From an uncultured Actinomycetes bacterium (GTDB taxonomy: Bacteria; Actinomycetota; Actinomycetes; Nanopelagicales; Nanopelagicaceae): 53,358 bases of DNA. Position 1 is the stretch's first letter. Every line of letters begins with the position of its first letter. The stretch is taken from NCBI GenBank assembly GCA_903924485.1, contig CAIYBL010000084.1, positions 1-53,358 of the forward strand, given 5' to 3'. The notes under the pieces were generated by a model. It ran no database searches, had not been told where the DNA came from, and saw only the letters and a list, made by a program, of their open reading frames with translations. Positions 44,029 to 52,479 of this stretch are shown piece by piece. Both the position numbers and the translations under genes were made by a program.

Positions 44029-45726
44029 CTACTGCTGACTCAAACACTCCTCGGGTAGTTCAAACCAACGTAGTAATTCAAAATCATCACCCATAAGGGT
44101 GGTTAAAGGTAGCTCCGCCTCACCCTTTACGTGGCCTGCCCTCTCTAGCGCCAACTTTTTTGCTTCCGCGATGTAACCCTTTAAGGAACTTTCAGGAGTT
44201 CGATCGTGCGCTATCGGATAAGTCATTTCGCCAGCGCCATTGTAAGAAATTGCACTGAGGCGAATAGGAGGTTCAATAGTTCCGCCGCGATGCCGCCATA
44301 ACCCTGTATCTGGATTGAAGTGATAATCGGTTAGGAAAAGATGACCGTGTTCTGCAATAAACAAAACTGAATCAATAATGTGCGAGACAACTGCTTCTGA
44401 GACGAAGTAGTTCAAATTTATTCTTACCCAACCTGGCTTAATTCCTTCGCAACCACCAAGAATTTGATTTTCAAACTCGTGGCTCTTTTCTTCGCCAATT
44501 CCGAGTAGCCGGTGGCCGTAGGGCCCTGCGCAAGAACACCCACCCCGTGATTGAATCCCGAAGAGATCATTTAAAAGGGCAACGACAAAGTTGTGATGGA
44601 GATACTTTCCTGATGGACCCCGCAAAATAAATGACAGGATGGATAATCGTTGTGCATGAATATTGCCCAGTAATTCAATACGAGGATCTTTGCTAAATGC
44701 TTCAATCGCCTGACTTAGATACTTCGCTTCATGAGCATGAATCGTAGGAATTCCTACAGCTTCTTTTAGTTGAAACACTAATCCAGCTCGAATCGATTCG
44801 ATGATTGCAGGGGTGCCTCCCTCTTCACGATGTTGAATATCGGAGAGGTATCGATGGTCGTTGGTGTTGACATAAGCAACGGTGCCGCCTCCTGGGACAG
44901 CAGGCACCGAGTTGGTAACAAGACTGCGATTAATTACCAGTATTCCAGGAGTCCCTGGTCCGCCTATGAACTTATGTGGGCTAAGAAAGATCGCATCCTT
45001 TCTAGCCATAGGATCCGTTGGATGCATATCTATCTGCACATATGGGGCAGCGGCGGCATAATCCCAAAACGATAAAGCTCCATGCTCATGCAATAGTCGA
45101 GAAACCGCATCTGTATCAGTAATAATTCCTGTCACATTGCTGGCCGCAGAAAAAGACCCAATCTTCAATGTGCGAGAGGCATATTTTACTAATTCCTCTT
45201 GCAAATGTCCTAGATCAATATGTCCATCAATGTCTTCATGAATGGTGACGACATCAGCAATGGATTCGCGCCAAGGAAGTTCGTTGCTGTGATGTTCGAA
45301 AGGGCCAATAAATACAACAGGGCGACCTTCAGGTGGGATGTGATCAGATAGGTGCCATTTCTTATCCAGATCAAAAGGAATACGAATATTAAGAATTCCG
45401 ATTAATTTGTCGACCGCGCCGGTAGTTCCTGAACCGGCAAAAATAAGCGCATCATCCTGGTTTGCACCCACCGCTGCACGAATAATATTTCGAGCATCTT
45501 CGCGAAGGCGTGTGGTTTGCAGACCTGTTCCACTGCTTTCTGTATGGGTGTTTGCGTATCGAGGCATAACTTCATCACGTATGAAATCTTCAATGAATGA
45601 AAGCGATCTGCCACTAGCCGTGTAATCGGCATAGGTAACTCTGCGTTCGCCATAGGGACCATGCATAACCTGGTCATCACCAATAACGCTTTGGCGTATC
45701 TGCTTCAGAAGTGCGGAGTCGTCCAT
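44029..45726 (-). CDS. PLP-dependent aminotransferase class V-fold protein
   Basis: A 565-residue protein of fold-type I, class V (cysteine desulfurase/isopenicillin epimerase-like). The PLP lysine is in DAIFLSPHKFIGGPGTPGIL. FAGSGTTGAVDK holds the phosphate-binding region, FEHHSNELPWRE the His stacked on PLP, and SFWDYAAAAPYV the PLP-binding Asp. RGGCSCAGPYGHRLLG resembles the cysteine-bearing loop of desulfurases. A long C-terminal extension (about 430-565) is unusual for NifS/SufS (about 400 residues). ATG 45726 is preferred; an in-frame start lies six codons upstream. Substrate unknown. Confidence 0.8.
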   Translation of the reverse strand: MDDSALLKQIRQSVIGDDQVMHGPYGERRVTYADYTASGRSLSFIEDFIRDEVMPRYANTHTESSGTGLQTTRLREDARNIIRAAVGANQDDALIFAGSGTTGAVDKLIGILNIRIPFDLDKKWHLSDHIPPEGRPVVFIGPFEHHSNELPWRESIADVVTIHEDIDGHIDLGHLQEELVKYASRTLKIGSFSAASNVTGIITDTDAVSRLLHEHGALSFWDYAAAAPYVQIDMHPTDPMARKDAIFLSPHKFIGGPGTPGILVINRSLVTNSVPAVPGGGTVAYVNTNDHRYLSDIQHREEGGTPAIIESIRAGLVFQLKEAVGIPTIHAHEAKYLSQAIEAFSKDPRIELLGNIHAQRLSILSFILRGPSGKYLHHNFVVALLNDLFGIQSRGGCSCAGPYGHRLLGIGEEKSHEFENQILGGCEGIKPGWVRINLNYFVSEAVVSHIIDSVLFIAEHGHLFLTDYHFNPDTGLWRHRGGTIEPPIRLSAISYNGAGEMTYPIAHDRTPESSLKGYIAEAKKLALERAGHVKGEAELPLTTLMGDDFELLRWFELPEECLSQQ

Positions 45727-45747
45727 GCGAACATGGTAACTCAATTA

Positions 45748-46530
45748 TTAGCCGCGTTCTTCAGGAAGTGCGTTTCCTCCATCAATGACTATGCACTGCC
45801 CCGTTATGTATGAGGCGCCTGTGCTTGCGAGCCAAACAATTGCGGAGGCAACTTCATCAGATGTTCCGCGGCGCTTCATTGGTGCTGCAGCACCTTGGCG
45901 AATTTCATGCTCTGACTCAGTAGAACTCGCAATCCAACCAGGCGCTACAGCGTTCACTGTTACTGGTAGATGTGCGTAATCCAAGGCTACGGCGCGAGTA
46001 AACCCAATGAGCGCGGTCTTGGCTGTTGCATAGGCAACTGTTTCGCGCATTACCAAAACGGGTCCTGTTGCACTAGCTACATTGATAACACGACCTGCTG
46101 CACTTTTCTTAATAAAGGCAATAGCAGCTTTTGTTACCAACATGGTGGTGTCGATATTTCGAGCAATAGCTTTATGCCAACTTGTTAACGAGTAATCCTC
46201 AAGGGGTCCTTCATCAGATTCCGAAGGAGCCGACACGCTTGTCATTCCTGCGTTATTTACGAGTACGTCCAAGGTTTTAAACTTTGCTATAAACCCAGCG
46301 ACCAAGTCATCAGCTTGTGATTCAACAGTGAGATCGGCTACAAATCCAAAAGTTTCAATCCCTAGCGCTTCCAATTCCTTTACCCGATCCCAAATGCGAT
46401 CAGTTGTAGAAGTAATACCTACGCGATAACCCGCGGCGCCCAGTGCCTTTGCGCTAGAAAAACCTATTCCAGTGGGATTTCCAGCACCTGTTACAAGCGC
46501 AGTTCTTGTTTCTGAAGGATTTGATGTCAT
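45748..46530 (-). CDS. Short-chain dehydrogenase/reductase (FabG-like)
   Basis: A 260-residue classical SDR. LVTGAGNPTGIGFSSAKAL is the dinucleotide motif (slightly lengthened), LVNNAGMT the structural motif, NVASATGPV holds the catalytic Ser region, and YATAKTAL supplies Tyr and Lys. The C-terminal PGWIASST and ITGQCIVIDGGNALP complete the fold. The reaction cannot be told from sequence. It sits between the aminotransferase-like gene and the molybdoenzyme gene, all on the - strand with gaps under 30 bases, suggesting one operon. Confidence 0.87.
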   Translation of the reverse strand: MTSNPSETRTALVTGAGNPTGIGFSSAKALGAAGYRVGITSTTDRIWDRVKELEALGIETFGFVADLTVESQADDLVAGFIAKFKTLDVLVNNAGMTSVSAPSESDEGPLEDYSLTSWHKAIARNIDTTMLVTKAAIAFIKKSAAGRVINVASATGPVLVMRETVAYATAKTALIGFTRAVALDYAHLPVTVNAVAPGWIASSTESEHEIRQGAAAPMKRRGTSDEVASAIVWLASTGASYITGQCIVIDGGNALPEERG

Positions 46531-46557
46531 GGCGCCAGCGTAGCTAATTAATGCAAA

Positions 46558-47646
46558 TCAAGACACTTTGACATTAATGGTATGCCAACCTTCGGCCCCA
46601 TTTGGAACTGTTCCTACGATATTGCTTGTTTGAACTTCTCCAGAGCTATCTATTGCTCGCACAGTTATCGATGACTTCCCCTTTGTTGCATTCCAATCTA
46701 TCCACCATTGTCTCCATGTTGTAGCGGCAAGCTCTGGTCCGAGTGTTGCGCTCATCCAGGCATCATTGTTTACGCGCACTTCAACACGAGCGATGCTTTT
46801 TAAGGAAGACCAAGCGACTCCCGCAATTACATTTTTTCCAGCGACAACTGGTTTCGCACTTGGAAAAAATCCTGAACCTTGTGGTGTATCGATACGTGAC
46901 TGAAGTTTTATTGGACCTTTTGCCGACCATCCTCGTGGGATCCAGAAACCCTGTTGTTGATCAAAGCGCGTGACATCTATTCGATTGACCCATTTAGTTG
47001 CTGAAACATATCCATATAGACCTGGAACTATGACTCGTGCTGGATAGCCATTTTCAAGAGGAAGGACATCGCCATTCATTCCGAATGCAATCATTGCGCC
47101 TCTGCCATCAAGTGCTGCAATGGGAAAGCCTGCAGAAAACCCATCGTCAGAAAAGCTCATAATCTGATCGGCGCCCTTTGTTGGACCCGCCTCACGGATC
47201 AAATCATCCAGACTGATGCCTGTCCAACGCGCATTGCCCGCTAATTTCCCGCCCACCTCGTTAGATACGCAAGCAATAGTGGCGTCGAGTTCGTAGATCG
47301 GACGACTTGTTAGTTCTCTGTATGAAAATTCGGCTGGGTGATCTACTAGCCCGCCAATTTTTAGTTTCCAGGTATCCAATGTGATGTTTGGGATCCCGTT
47401 TCCAATATCAATTCGAAAGAAATCTTTGTTTGGCGTGAAAAGTGGCGTTAGACCAGGTGTCGTGAGAGCTGGATCAATAGGAGGAGCAGGCAAGAATTTC
47501 AGCGCTTTAGGAAGGGCAGAGTTGAGCTTCTTTATTGGAGCTGCAGCTGGTGAGGCCATGATTTTGTTGACTGCGAAGCCAGTGGCAGTTGCTGCTGCGG
47601 CAATACCTGTGAACTTGAATATATCTCGACGGCTCATATGAATCAT
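46558..47646 (-). CDS. Molybdopterin-dependent oxidoreductase, sulfite-oxidase-like, probably Tat-exported
   Basis: A 362-residue protein of the sulfite oxidase superfamily. An N-terminal Tat-type signal (MSRRDIFKFTGIAAAATATG) is followed by the molybdopterin domain, with the Mo-ligating Cys in TIACVSNEVGG and the substrate-site block ENGYPARVIVPGLYGY. A C-terminal dimerisation beta domain (about 255-360) contains VRVNNDAWMSATLGPE and WRQWWIDWNAT. It starts at ATG 47646, placed after GGGAGGAG. No haem partner or membrane subunit gene is adjacent. The physiological substrate is uncertain; MsrP-like or sulfite-type chemistry is possible. Confidence 0.85.
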   Translation of the reverse strand: MIHMSRRDIFKFTGIAAAATATGFAVNKIMASPAAAPIKKLNSALPKALKFLPAPPIDPALTTPGLTPLFTPNKDFFRIDIGNGIPNITLDTWKLKIGGLVDHPAEFSYRELTSRPIYELDATIACVSNEVGGKLAGNARWTGISLDDLIREAGPTKGADQIMSFSDDGFSAGFPIAALDGRGAMIAFGMNGDVLPLENGYPARVIVPGLYGYVSATKWVNRIDVTRFDQQQGFWIPRGWSAKGPIKLQSRIDTPQGSGFFPSAKPVVAGKNVIAGVAWSSLKSIARVEVRVNNDAWMSATLGPELAATTWRQWWIDWNATKGKSSITVRAIDSSGEVQTSNIVGTVPNGAEGWHTINVKVS

Positions 47647-47713
47647 GCTGTGGGCTCTCCTCCCGAACAAGTCTTAACTATAACCTGGTGCCAAATTGAT
47701 CGCCTTGTGAAAA

Positions 47714-49957
47714 TTAAGGGTTAATGCCTAGGTCCATACTCTTACGCGTTCTTTGCTCAAGCTTTTCAGATTCTGAGAAGACTTTGAGGAGAAAAGGATT
47801 CTGCCACGTAACGGCCGCTCCAACTCTTACTAAATCACCAGTTGTCGCGGTTACATTCCTTATCTCTGCTGTTCCAAAAAAGCGACTATCCACTGCAATC
47901 GGGATGCGAATGCCCACTTGTCGATCACCCCAGTCAGCTTCGCTAGCGACAAATGAAGCGCCAGAGGTGCTTACATCCACACAGTTTGCGTCAATTCCAT
48001 CTAAGTGCGCGGGTAGTAATACAACTCGCCGTCTTTCATTACGCAACCAAAAATGTTGACGAGCGACATATTGTTCAACAACATAACATTGCATAATAAC
48101 TGCAGTTTTGGATTCGGCGTTGTCCCAGGTGATTCGCCCTCCTGCGCGTACTGTCTCTTTAGTCCCTTCGATACGTTTCTTTGATCGAATTCGGAATTGC
48201 CCTGTTGCCCAGACAATTTTTCCAGATAAATCATGACACGCTATCTCCACCCGTACATTTGAATTCTTTCGCAGAGCTGCCTCGGTAGTAATTATTCCTG
48301 CGCCATTTTGATGCAGATCCACACATTGGCTGAGCAATCCATTCACCCGGGCCTCGAGGCTCACCGGGAATCTCCACAAGGTTCTCTCCTGGCTTCTGTG
48401 ATACATCGACCAAGCGGATCGAGAAATGATGGTGACTTCCATAATTCCAAAAAAGGAAACAATTACAATGGTTGAAGTGGAATGAAGTGTCAGATAGTGC
48501 CATGAGAAGAAGTGATAAGAAATGTAGCTAATCCAAATATTGATTACCGAAAGCAATGAGACAGCGCCAATAACAATTGCAAAGCGCATTTGCCGAACCG
48601 ATGCCCACCCACCAAGGTCCACTTCGTTCTTTGGTGTAACGAGAAATGGGACTTTCGCTTTAGTCCATAAAACGGAGGTGGCTCGGAAATAGGCTTCAAA
48701 GGCCAGGAAGAGGTTGCGGATGCCTTCGACTGGGCTCGTAGTCCCTCGCTCTAGCGCTGTAACAGCCAGGATATTGGTGAATGAAGCGATTCCCCAGAAC
48801 ACGATAAACCAACCACCAACGTAGCCAACGGGTAAGACGCCAAAGAAAACGACTACAACGAGGTTTGCAGAATAAATAAGTTTTTGAAAAGGAGAAAGAT
48901 AGTAGAGCAGACCACCAGTATTAGAGACTCGTTCTAGAACACCTAACTCTTTGCGCCAAGGCAACCGCATGCCTGGGCGGAACAGTTGTAAATTTCCTTG
49001 AGCCCATCTAAACCGTTGAATTACATAGGACGTTAGATTGTCGGGAGCTAGGCCTTGAATCAGATGCTCGTTATGGTAGATGCCGAGGTAACCTTTTAGG
49101 CGCAAATGCAAGGAGGTTTCATAGTCCTCCGTGACGGTCACTGTTGCCAGACCGCCGATCTCCATGAGAGCGCTTCTTCGCAAGATAGCAGCTGAACCGC
49201 ACCAAAAAACTGACTTCAGGCGATTTCGTCCCGGTAAAAGTACATCAAAGAAGAGAGACTGCTCGTTTCTTCCTTGCTCCTCATGCATGATCGAGTTGTG
49301 ATTTCGGAAAGAGTGAGCAGTTTGAACGAGGGCGACTTTAGGATTTACAAAGTAGCCACTGGTTGCTTCGAGAAAATCTGGAGCTGGTACATGATCTGCA
49401 TCGAGCACGAGAAGTAATTCACCCGTTAAATGAGGAAGTGCTGCATTGATATTTCCGGCCTTTGCATGTTCGTTGCTCGTGCGAGTTAGATACTTAATAC
49501 CATAGCGCTCCGCCAGCGCCTTCATCTCTGAGCGATTGCCATCATCGAGTAACCAGATAGTTGTTCGCCCCCGAATTTGTAGCGCACCAATAATCGTGGG
49601 TTCAAGAATATCAATGTCTTCGTTGTACGTCGGGATGATGACATCGCATGTGCTGTCATAAATTGGCAATCTCGGTGAAGATGGTAATCGCCACGAATCT
49701 AAAACAAAGATGAGGAAACTTATGTATCCGTAGAGTTCGGCTATGAATAGCGGAGCAAATGCCCACAGTGGGACGTTGTGAGAGGTTACAAGTAAGCGCC
49801 AGATCAAATAACTTCCACCGCAGATGATTGCAATGATCGCAAGTATTTGCGCTAGGCCCTCACGCTTTTGAAACCAGGATCCGATTGAAACACGCGAAGG
49901 CGAAAGAGATGAAGGTATAGGTGCGTAAGGGACTCTTGGGACTCCTCTTACAGCCAT
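47714..49957 (-). CDS. Family 2 glycosyltransferase, BcsA-like, with PilZ-like regions
   Basis: A 747-residue membrane polysaccharide synthase. Two helices (about 36-58 and 64-87) precede the GT-A domain with VIIPTYNEDID, DDG (138-140), DADH (186-189), TED (276-278) and QRFRW (314-318), the processive cellulose/hyaluronan-type motif set. Further helices follow at about 345-500. The C-terminal part has a PilZ domain with RNERR and DVSTSG, matching the c-di-GMP-binding RxxxR and DxSxxG motifs. An earlier, less perfect copy has RTLWR and DLHQNG. No BcsB or other export gene is adjacent, so the polymer is unknown. Confidence 0.88.
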   Translation of the reverse strand: MAVRGVPRVPYAPIPSSLSPSRVSIGSWFQKREGLAQILAIIAIICGGSYLIWRLLVTSHNVPLWAFAPLFIAELYGYISFLIFVLDSWRLPSSPRLPIYDSTCDVIIPTYNEDIDILEPTIIGALQIRGRTTIWLLDDGNRSEMKALAERYGIKYLTRTSNEHAKAGNINAALPHLTGELLLVLDADHVPAPDFLEATSGYFVNPKVALVQTAHSFRNHNSIMHEEQGRNEQSLFFDVLLPGRNRLKSVFWCGSAAILRRSALMEIGGLATVTVTEDYETSLHLRLKGYLGIYHNEHLIQGLAPDNLTSYVIQRFRWAQGNLQLFRPGMRLPWRKELGVLERVSNTGGLLYYLSPFQKLIYSANLVVVVFFGVLPVGYVGGWFIVFWGIASFTNILAVTALERGTTSPVEGIRNLFLAFEAYFRATSVLWTKAKVPFLVTPKNEVDLGGWASVRQMRFAIVIGAVSLLSVINIWISYISYHFFSWHYLTLHSTSTIVIVSFFGIMEVTIISRSAWSMYHRSQERTLWRFPVSLEARVNGLLSQCVDLHQNGAGIITTEAALRKNSNVRVEIACHDLSGKIVWATGQFRIRSKKRIEGTKETVRAGGRITWDNAESKTAVIMQCYVVEQYVARQHFWLRNERRRVVLLPAHLDGIDANCVDVSTSGASFVASEADWGDRQVGIRIPIAVDSRFFGTAEIRNVTATTGDLVRVGAAVTWQNPFLLKVFSESEKLEQRTRKSMDLGINP

Positions 49958-50016
49958 GATTACAGTGTAGAAAGTTACCTTCGTATGTAAACCAGAAATC
50001 CAGTGTTGTTACAGAG

Positions 50017-50060
50017 AACAAGGGAGGTTTCTCGCACGGATGCGGGGAACCCCCCTTGTT
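50017..50060. other. Long imperfect hairpin between two - strand genes
   Basis: A 44-base inverted repeat: AACAAGGGAGGTT (50017-50029) pairs with AACCCCCCTTGTT (50048-50060) with a single mismatch, and inside it CTCGCA pairs with TGCGGG around CGGA. It sits 17 bases after the class III aminotransferase stop (- strand). There is no T-run on either strand, so it may be a Rho-linked terminator or an RNA-stability element. Confidence 0.6.
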
Positions 50061-50077
50061 GTCTACCTACAAATGGA

Positions 50078-51472
50078 TTAACTGCGAAGTGCGACAGCCA
50101 ATTCTCTGAAGTCTTCGACGAGTAAATCGATCTCAGTTTGGCCATGAGCCAAGCTGATTAACCACTGTTCATCGAGTCCCGGAGGCGTAATGATTCCGCG
50201 GTTAAGTGACCATAGCCATGAAAGTTCGGCAACTTTGAAATCTGTTGCTTTGTAGTCACGGTAATTTCTTACAGGTTTTACTGACCAGGTGATGCATCCT
50301 TTGACTCCGAAACCAACAGTGTGCGCTGGCAATTCGTACTCTTCAATGATGTCACTAATGCGATGTAGCGCCTGAAGATTGAACTCTTCGGCGGATGCAA
50401 GTGCCTCATCAGTACAAATTGTGTCTACAGCGCGGATACCAGCCATTGCTAGCGGATTACCGTTGAATGTTCCAAAGTGCGCAAGGCGCCCATCAGTAAC
50501 TGCATCCATATATTCCTTCTTGCCACCAAATGCAGCAAGTGGAACTCCGCCACCAATTGATTTCGCGAGGCAGATTAAATCAGGCCGCACACCTAAACGT
50601 TGCGCGGCTCCTTGTGGGCCAGCAGTTAACCCCGTTTTCACTTCATCGAAAATGAGAACTACCTTGTATTGATCGCACAGCGCACGGACACCTTCGAGGT
50701 ATCCAGCATCTGGCAGAACAATTCCAAGGTTTTCAAGGACTGGTTCGAGAATGAAACATGCAATTGTTGAGGCGTTCTCTTTAAAGATCTTCTCAACAGC
50801 AGGCAGGTTATTGAAAGGAACGACATACACATTTCCAGAAACTGCTCCAGTTTGATAGACAGGTGTTGGCTCATCTGCCGGACCTGCGTTCTCCAGCGAT
50901 GGCTTACTGGAAGTCATGAGTGGGTCATAGCTTCCGTGGTAGCCGCCCTCAATCTTGAGCACGTCGGTCTTGCCTGAAACGGCGCGCGCCAAACGAACGG
51001 CATACATTGTTGCTTCGGTACCAGAATTCGTGAAGCGAACCTGATCGATAGCAAAACGTTTGCAGACACGCTGTGCTGCGTCGCGCGAAATTGGTGAAGG
51101 CGTTACAAACAACATTCCAACACTGAGTGACTTCTTGACCTCTTCAACAACTACGGGGTTGAGGTGCCCAACGAGCATCGCACCAAATCCCATAGAAAGA
51201 TCTAGGAGGCGACGTCCATCAACATCTGTCATCCAAGCACCTTGAGCTGATGCGATTGAAATTGGATATGGATCCCAGTGTTGAAAGCTTGAGGTAACAC
51301 CAAGTGGAAGAGATTCGTGAGCTAATTGATTTTCTAGACCAGAGGCGGTAGTTCCTTCTTTAAAGCGAGCCCACTCTTGAACTAAAAGAGCGTCGACCCT
51401 GTCCTCTGATATTGGTTTTGAATGCGTAGGAATTGAACGAAATGTATGTGCATGATTAACATTGGTTAGCAT
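50078..51472 (-). CDS. Class III aminotransferase, glutamate-1-semialdehyde aminomutase-like
   Basis: A 464-residue PLP enzyme of fold-type I. The PLP lysine lies in LICLAKSIGGGVPLAAFGG, and VLIFDEVKTGL holds the PLP-binding Asp. RFTNSGTEATMYAVRLAR is the phosphate-binding region, and the N-terminal GAWMTDVDGRRLLDLSMGFG is GSA-AM-like. An N-terminal extension of about 60 residues and details such as LAKSIGGG differ from HemL, and no haem genes are nearby. It may act on another amino ketone or beta-amino acid. ATG 51472 with AGGAAG upstream is preferred to a start 13 codons further up. Confidence 0.82.
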   Translation of the reverse strand: MLTNVNHAHTFRSIPTHSKPISEDRVDALLVQEWARFKEGTTASGLENQLAHESLPLGVTSSFQHWDPYPISIASAQGAWMTDVDGRRLLDLSMGFGAMLVGHLNPVVVEEVKKSLSVGMLFVTPSPISRDAAQRVCKRFAIDQVRFTNSGTEATMYAVRLARAVSGKTDVLKIEGGYHGSYDPLMTSSKPSLENAGPADEPTPVYQTGAVSGNVYVVPFNNLPAVEKIFKENASTIACFILEPVLENLGIVLPDAGYLEGVRALCDQYKVVLIFDEVKTGLTAGPQGAAQRLGVRPDLICLAKSIGGGVPLAAFGGKKEYMDAVTDGRLAHFGTFNGNPLAMAGIRAVDTICTDEALASAEEFNLQALHRISDIIEEYELPAHTVGFGVKGCITWSVKPVRNYRDYKATDFKVAELSWLWSLNRGIITPPGLDEQWLISLAHGQTEIDLLVEDFRELAVALRS

Positions 51473-51603
51473 TTTTTGTACTTCCTGTTGTCTGGATCTG
51501 CCAGAAATCAAGAAATACGCTCCTTACCGAGCCTATTTATGGCCCTATTCTACCCGACTATAAATTAACAGCAAGTACCCCAAAATCAAGAAAAGGGATA
51601 TTT

Positions 51604-52479
51604 ATGGCTCTTTTTTCGTTATTTCGCATTAATATTTCACGCATGAAACGTTTCGGAATTGGAGTTTTATCCTTTTTTGCGTGGCTTTTTCTCTTTATTG
51701 CAGCAATTTCTGTAACGGTTTCCCTAACTATGGGACAAATAAACAACGCCGGCGCAATTGCACAAAACGCAATGAAAGATTTCTCCACTAATCCCACAGC
51801 GATAAATAGCCTGATCGATCAGTTGAAGATAAATTCTGATCCACAATTTATTAAAGCGATAGACGATAACCGTGCGGCCATCAATAACACAATCAGGGCT
51901 CTTGCCAGTTCCGTTCAATTCCAAGCCGATGTAAAGAGCGCTCTAAATCAAATTGGGTCCGGAATATCTGCTGGCAAGTCCAGTGTTAACGTAAATTTTC
52001 GAGAATTAGCAAATTTAGCCGCCCAGAAAATAAATGCGGCCGCTAAATCTCAGATTGTTACCCAGAAGGATCTTGCATCTATCAAGCCCTTTAAAGTAGA
52101 TATTCATAAGCAATCTGATGTAGTTAATAAAGTGAAGAAATATGCACACTTGGCGATGCTCTTCTGGGTTGCGTGGTTGTTACTCTTGGTTGCTTGCTGG
52201 CGTCTTGGTGCGAAGAGTATCTTCACAAAAAGTGGAAGCCAATTGATCTCAGTTGGGGTGCTAATAATTCTGATCCGAGTCGCTGCACCAATTATTGGAT
52301 CCCGTATTGCATCGAAGAATTCGGACTCCCAATTTACTTCATCGCAGATCACAAAAATTTCAGGTGAAATTTTAAGCCCAATGCTGACTGCAGGCGTGGG
52401 CTTTAGCGTGTTAGGGCTATTGCTTATTCTCGTTCCGAGATTTACTAGAAAGAGAAAGCAGCAAGAACTACCGCTTTAA
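51604..52479 (+). CDS. Membrane protein of unknown function
   Basis: A 291-residue protein I do not recognise. One N-terminal helix (about 17-41) is followed by a hydrophilic, helix-rich outside region of about 140 residues (Asn/Ala/Ile-rich, with DPQFIKAIDDNRAAINNTI), then three helices (about 185-203, 214-232 and 262-283) and a basic tail (RKRKQQE). The layout resembles a sensor or transport-associated protein without known catalytic motifs. ATG 51604 follows AAAAGGGA. It is divergent from the aminotransferase gene and abuts the convergent TIG-repeat gene with no gap. Confidence 0.75.
   Translation: MALFSLFRINISRMKRFGIGVLSFFAWLFLFIAAISVTVSLTMGQINNAGAIAQNAMKDFSTNPTAINSLIDQLKINSDPQFIKAIDDNRAAINNTIRALASSVQFQADVKSALNQIGSGISAGKSSVNVNFRELANLAAQKINAAAKSQIVTQKDLASIKPFKVDIHKQSDVVNKVKKYAHLAMLFWVAWLLLLVACWRLGAKSIFTKSGSQLISVGVLIILIRVAAPIIGSRIASKNSDSQFTSSQITKISGEILSPMLTAGVGFSVLGLLLILVPRFTRKRKQQELPL

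Noticed and set aside
51558-51797. 79-codon frame antisense to the start of the membrane protein gene
   Set aside because: The + strand frame has a ribosome site and a credible membrane layout. The antisense frame is its shadow.
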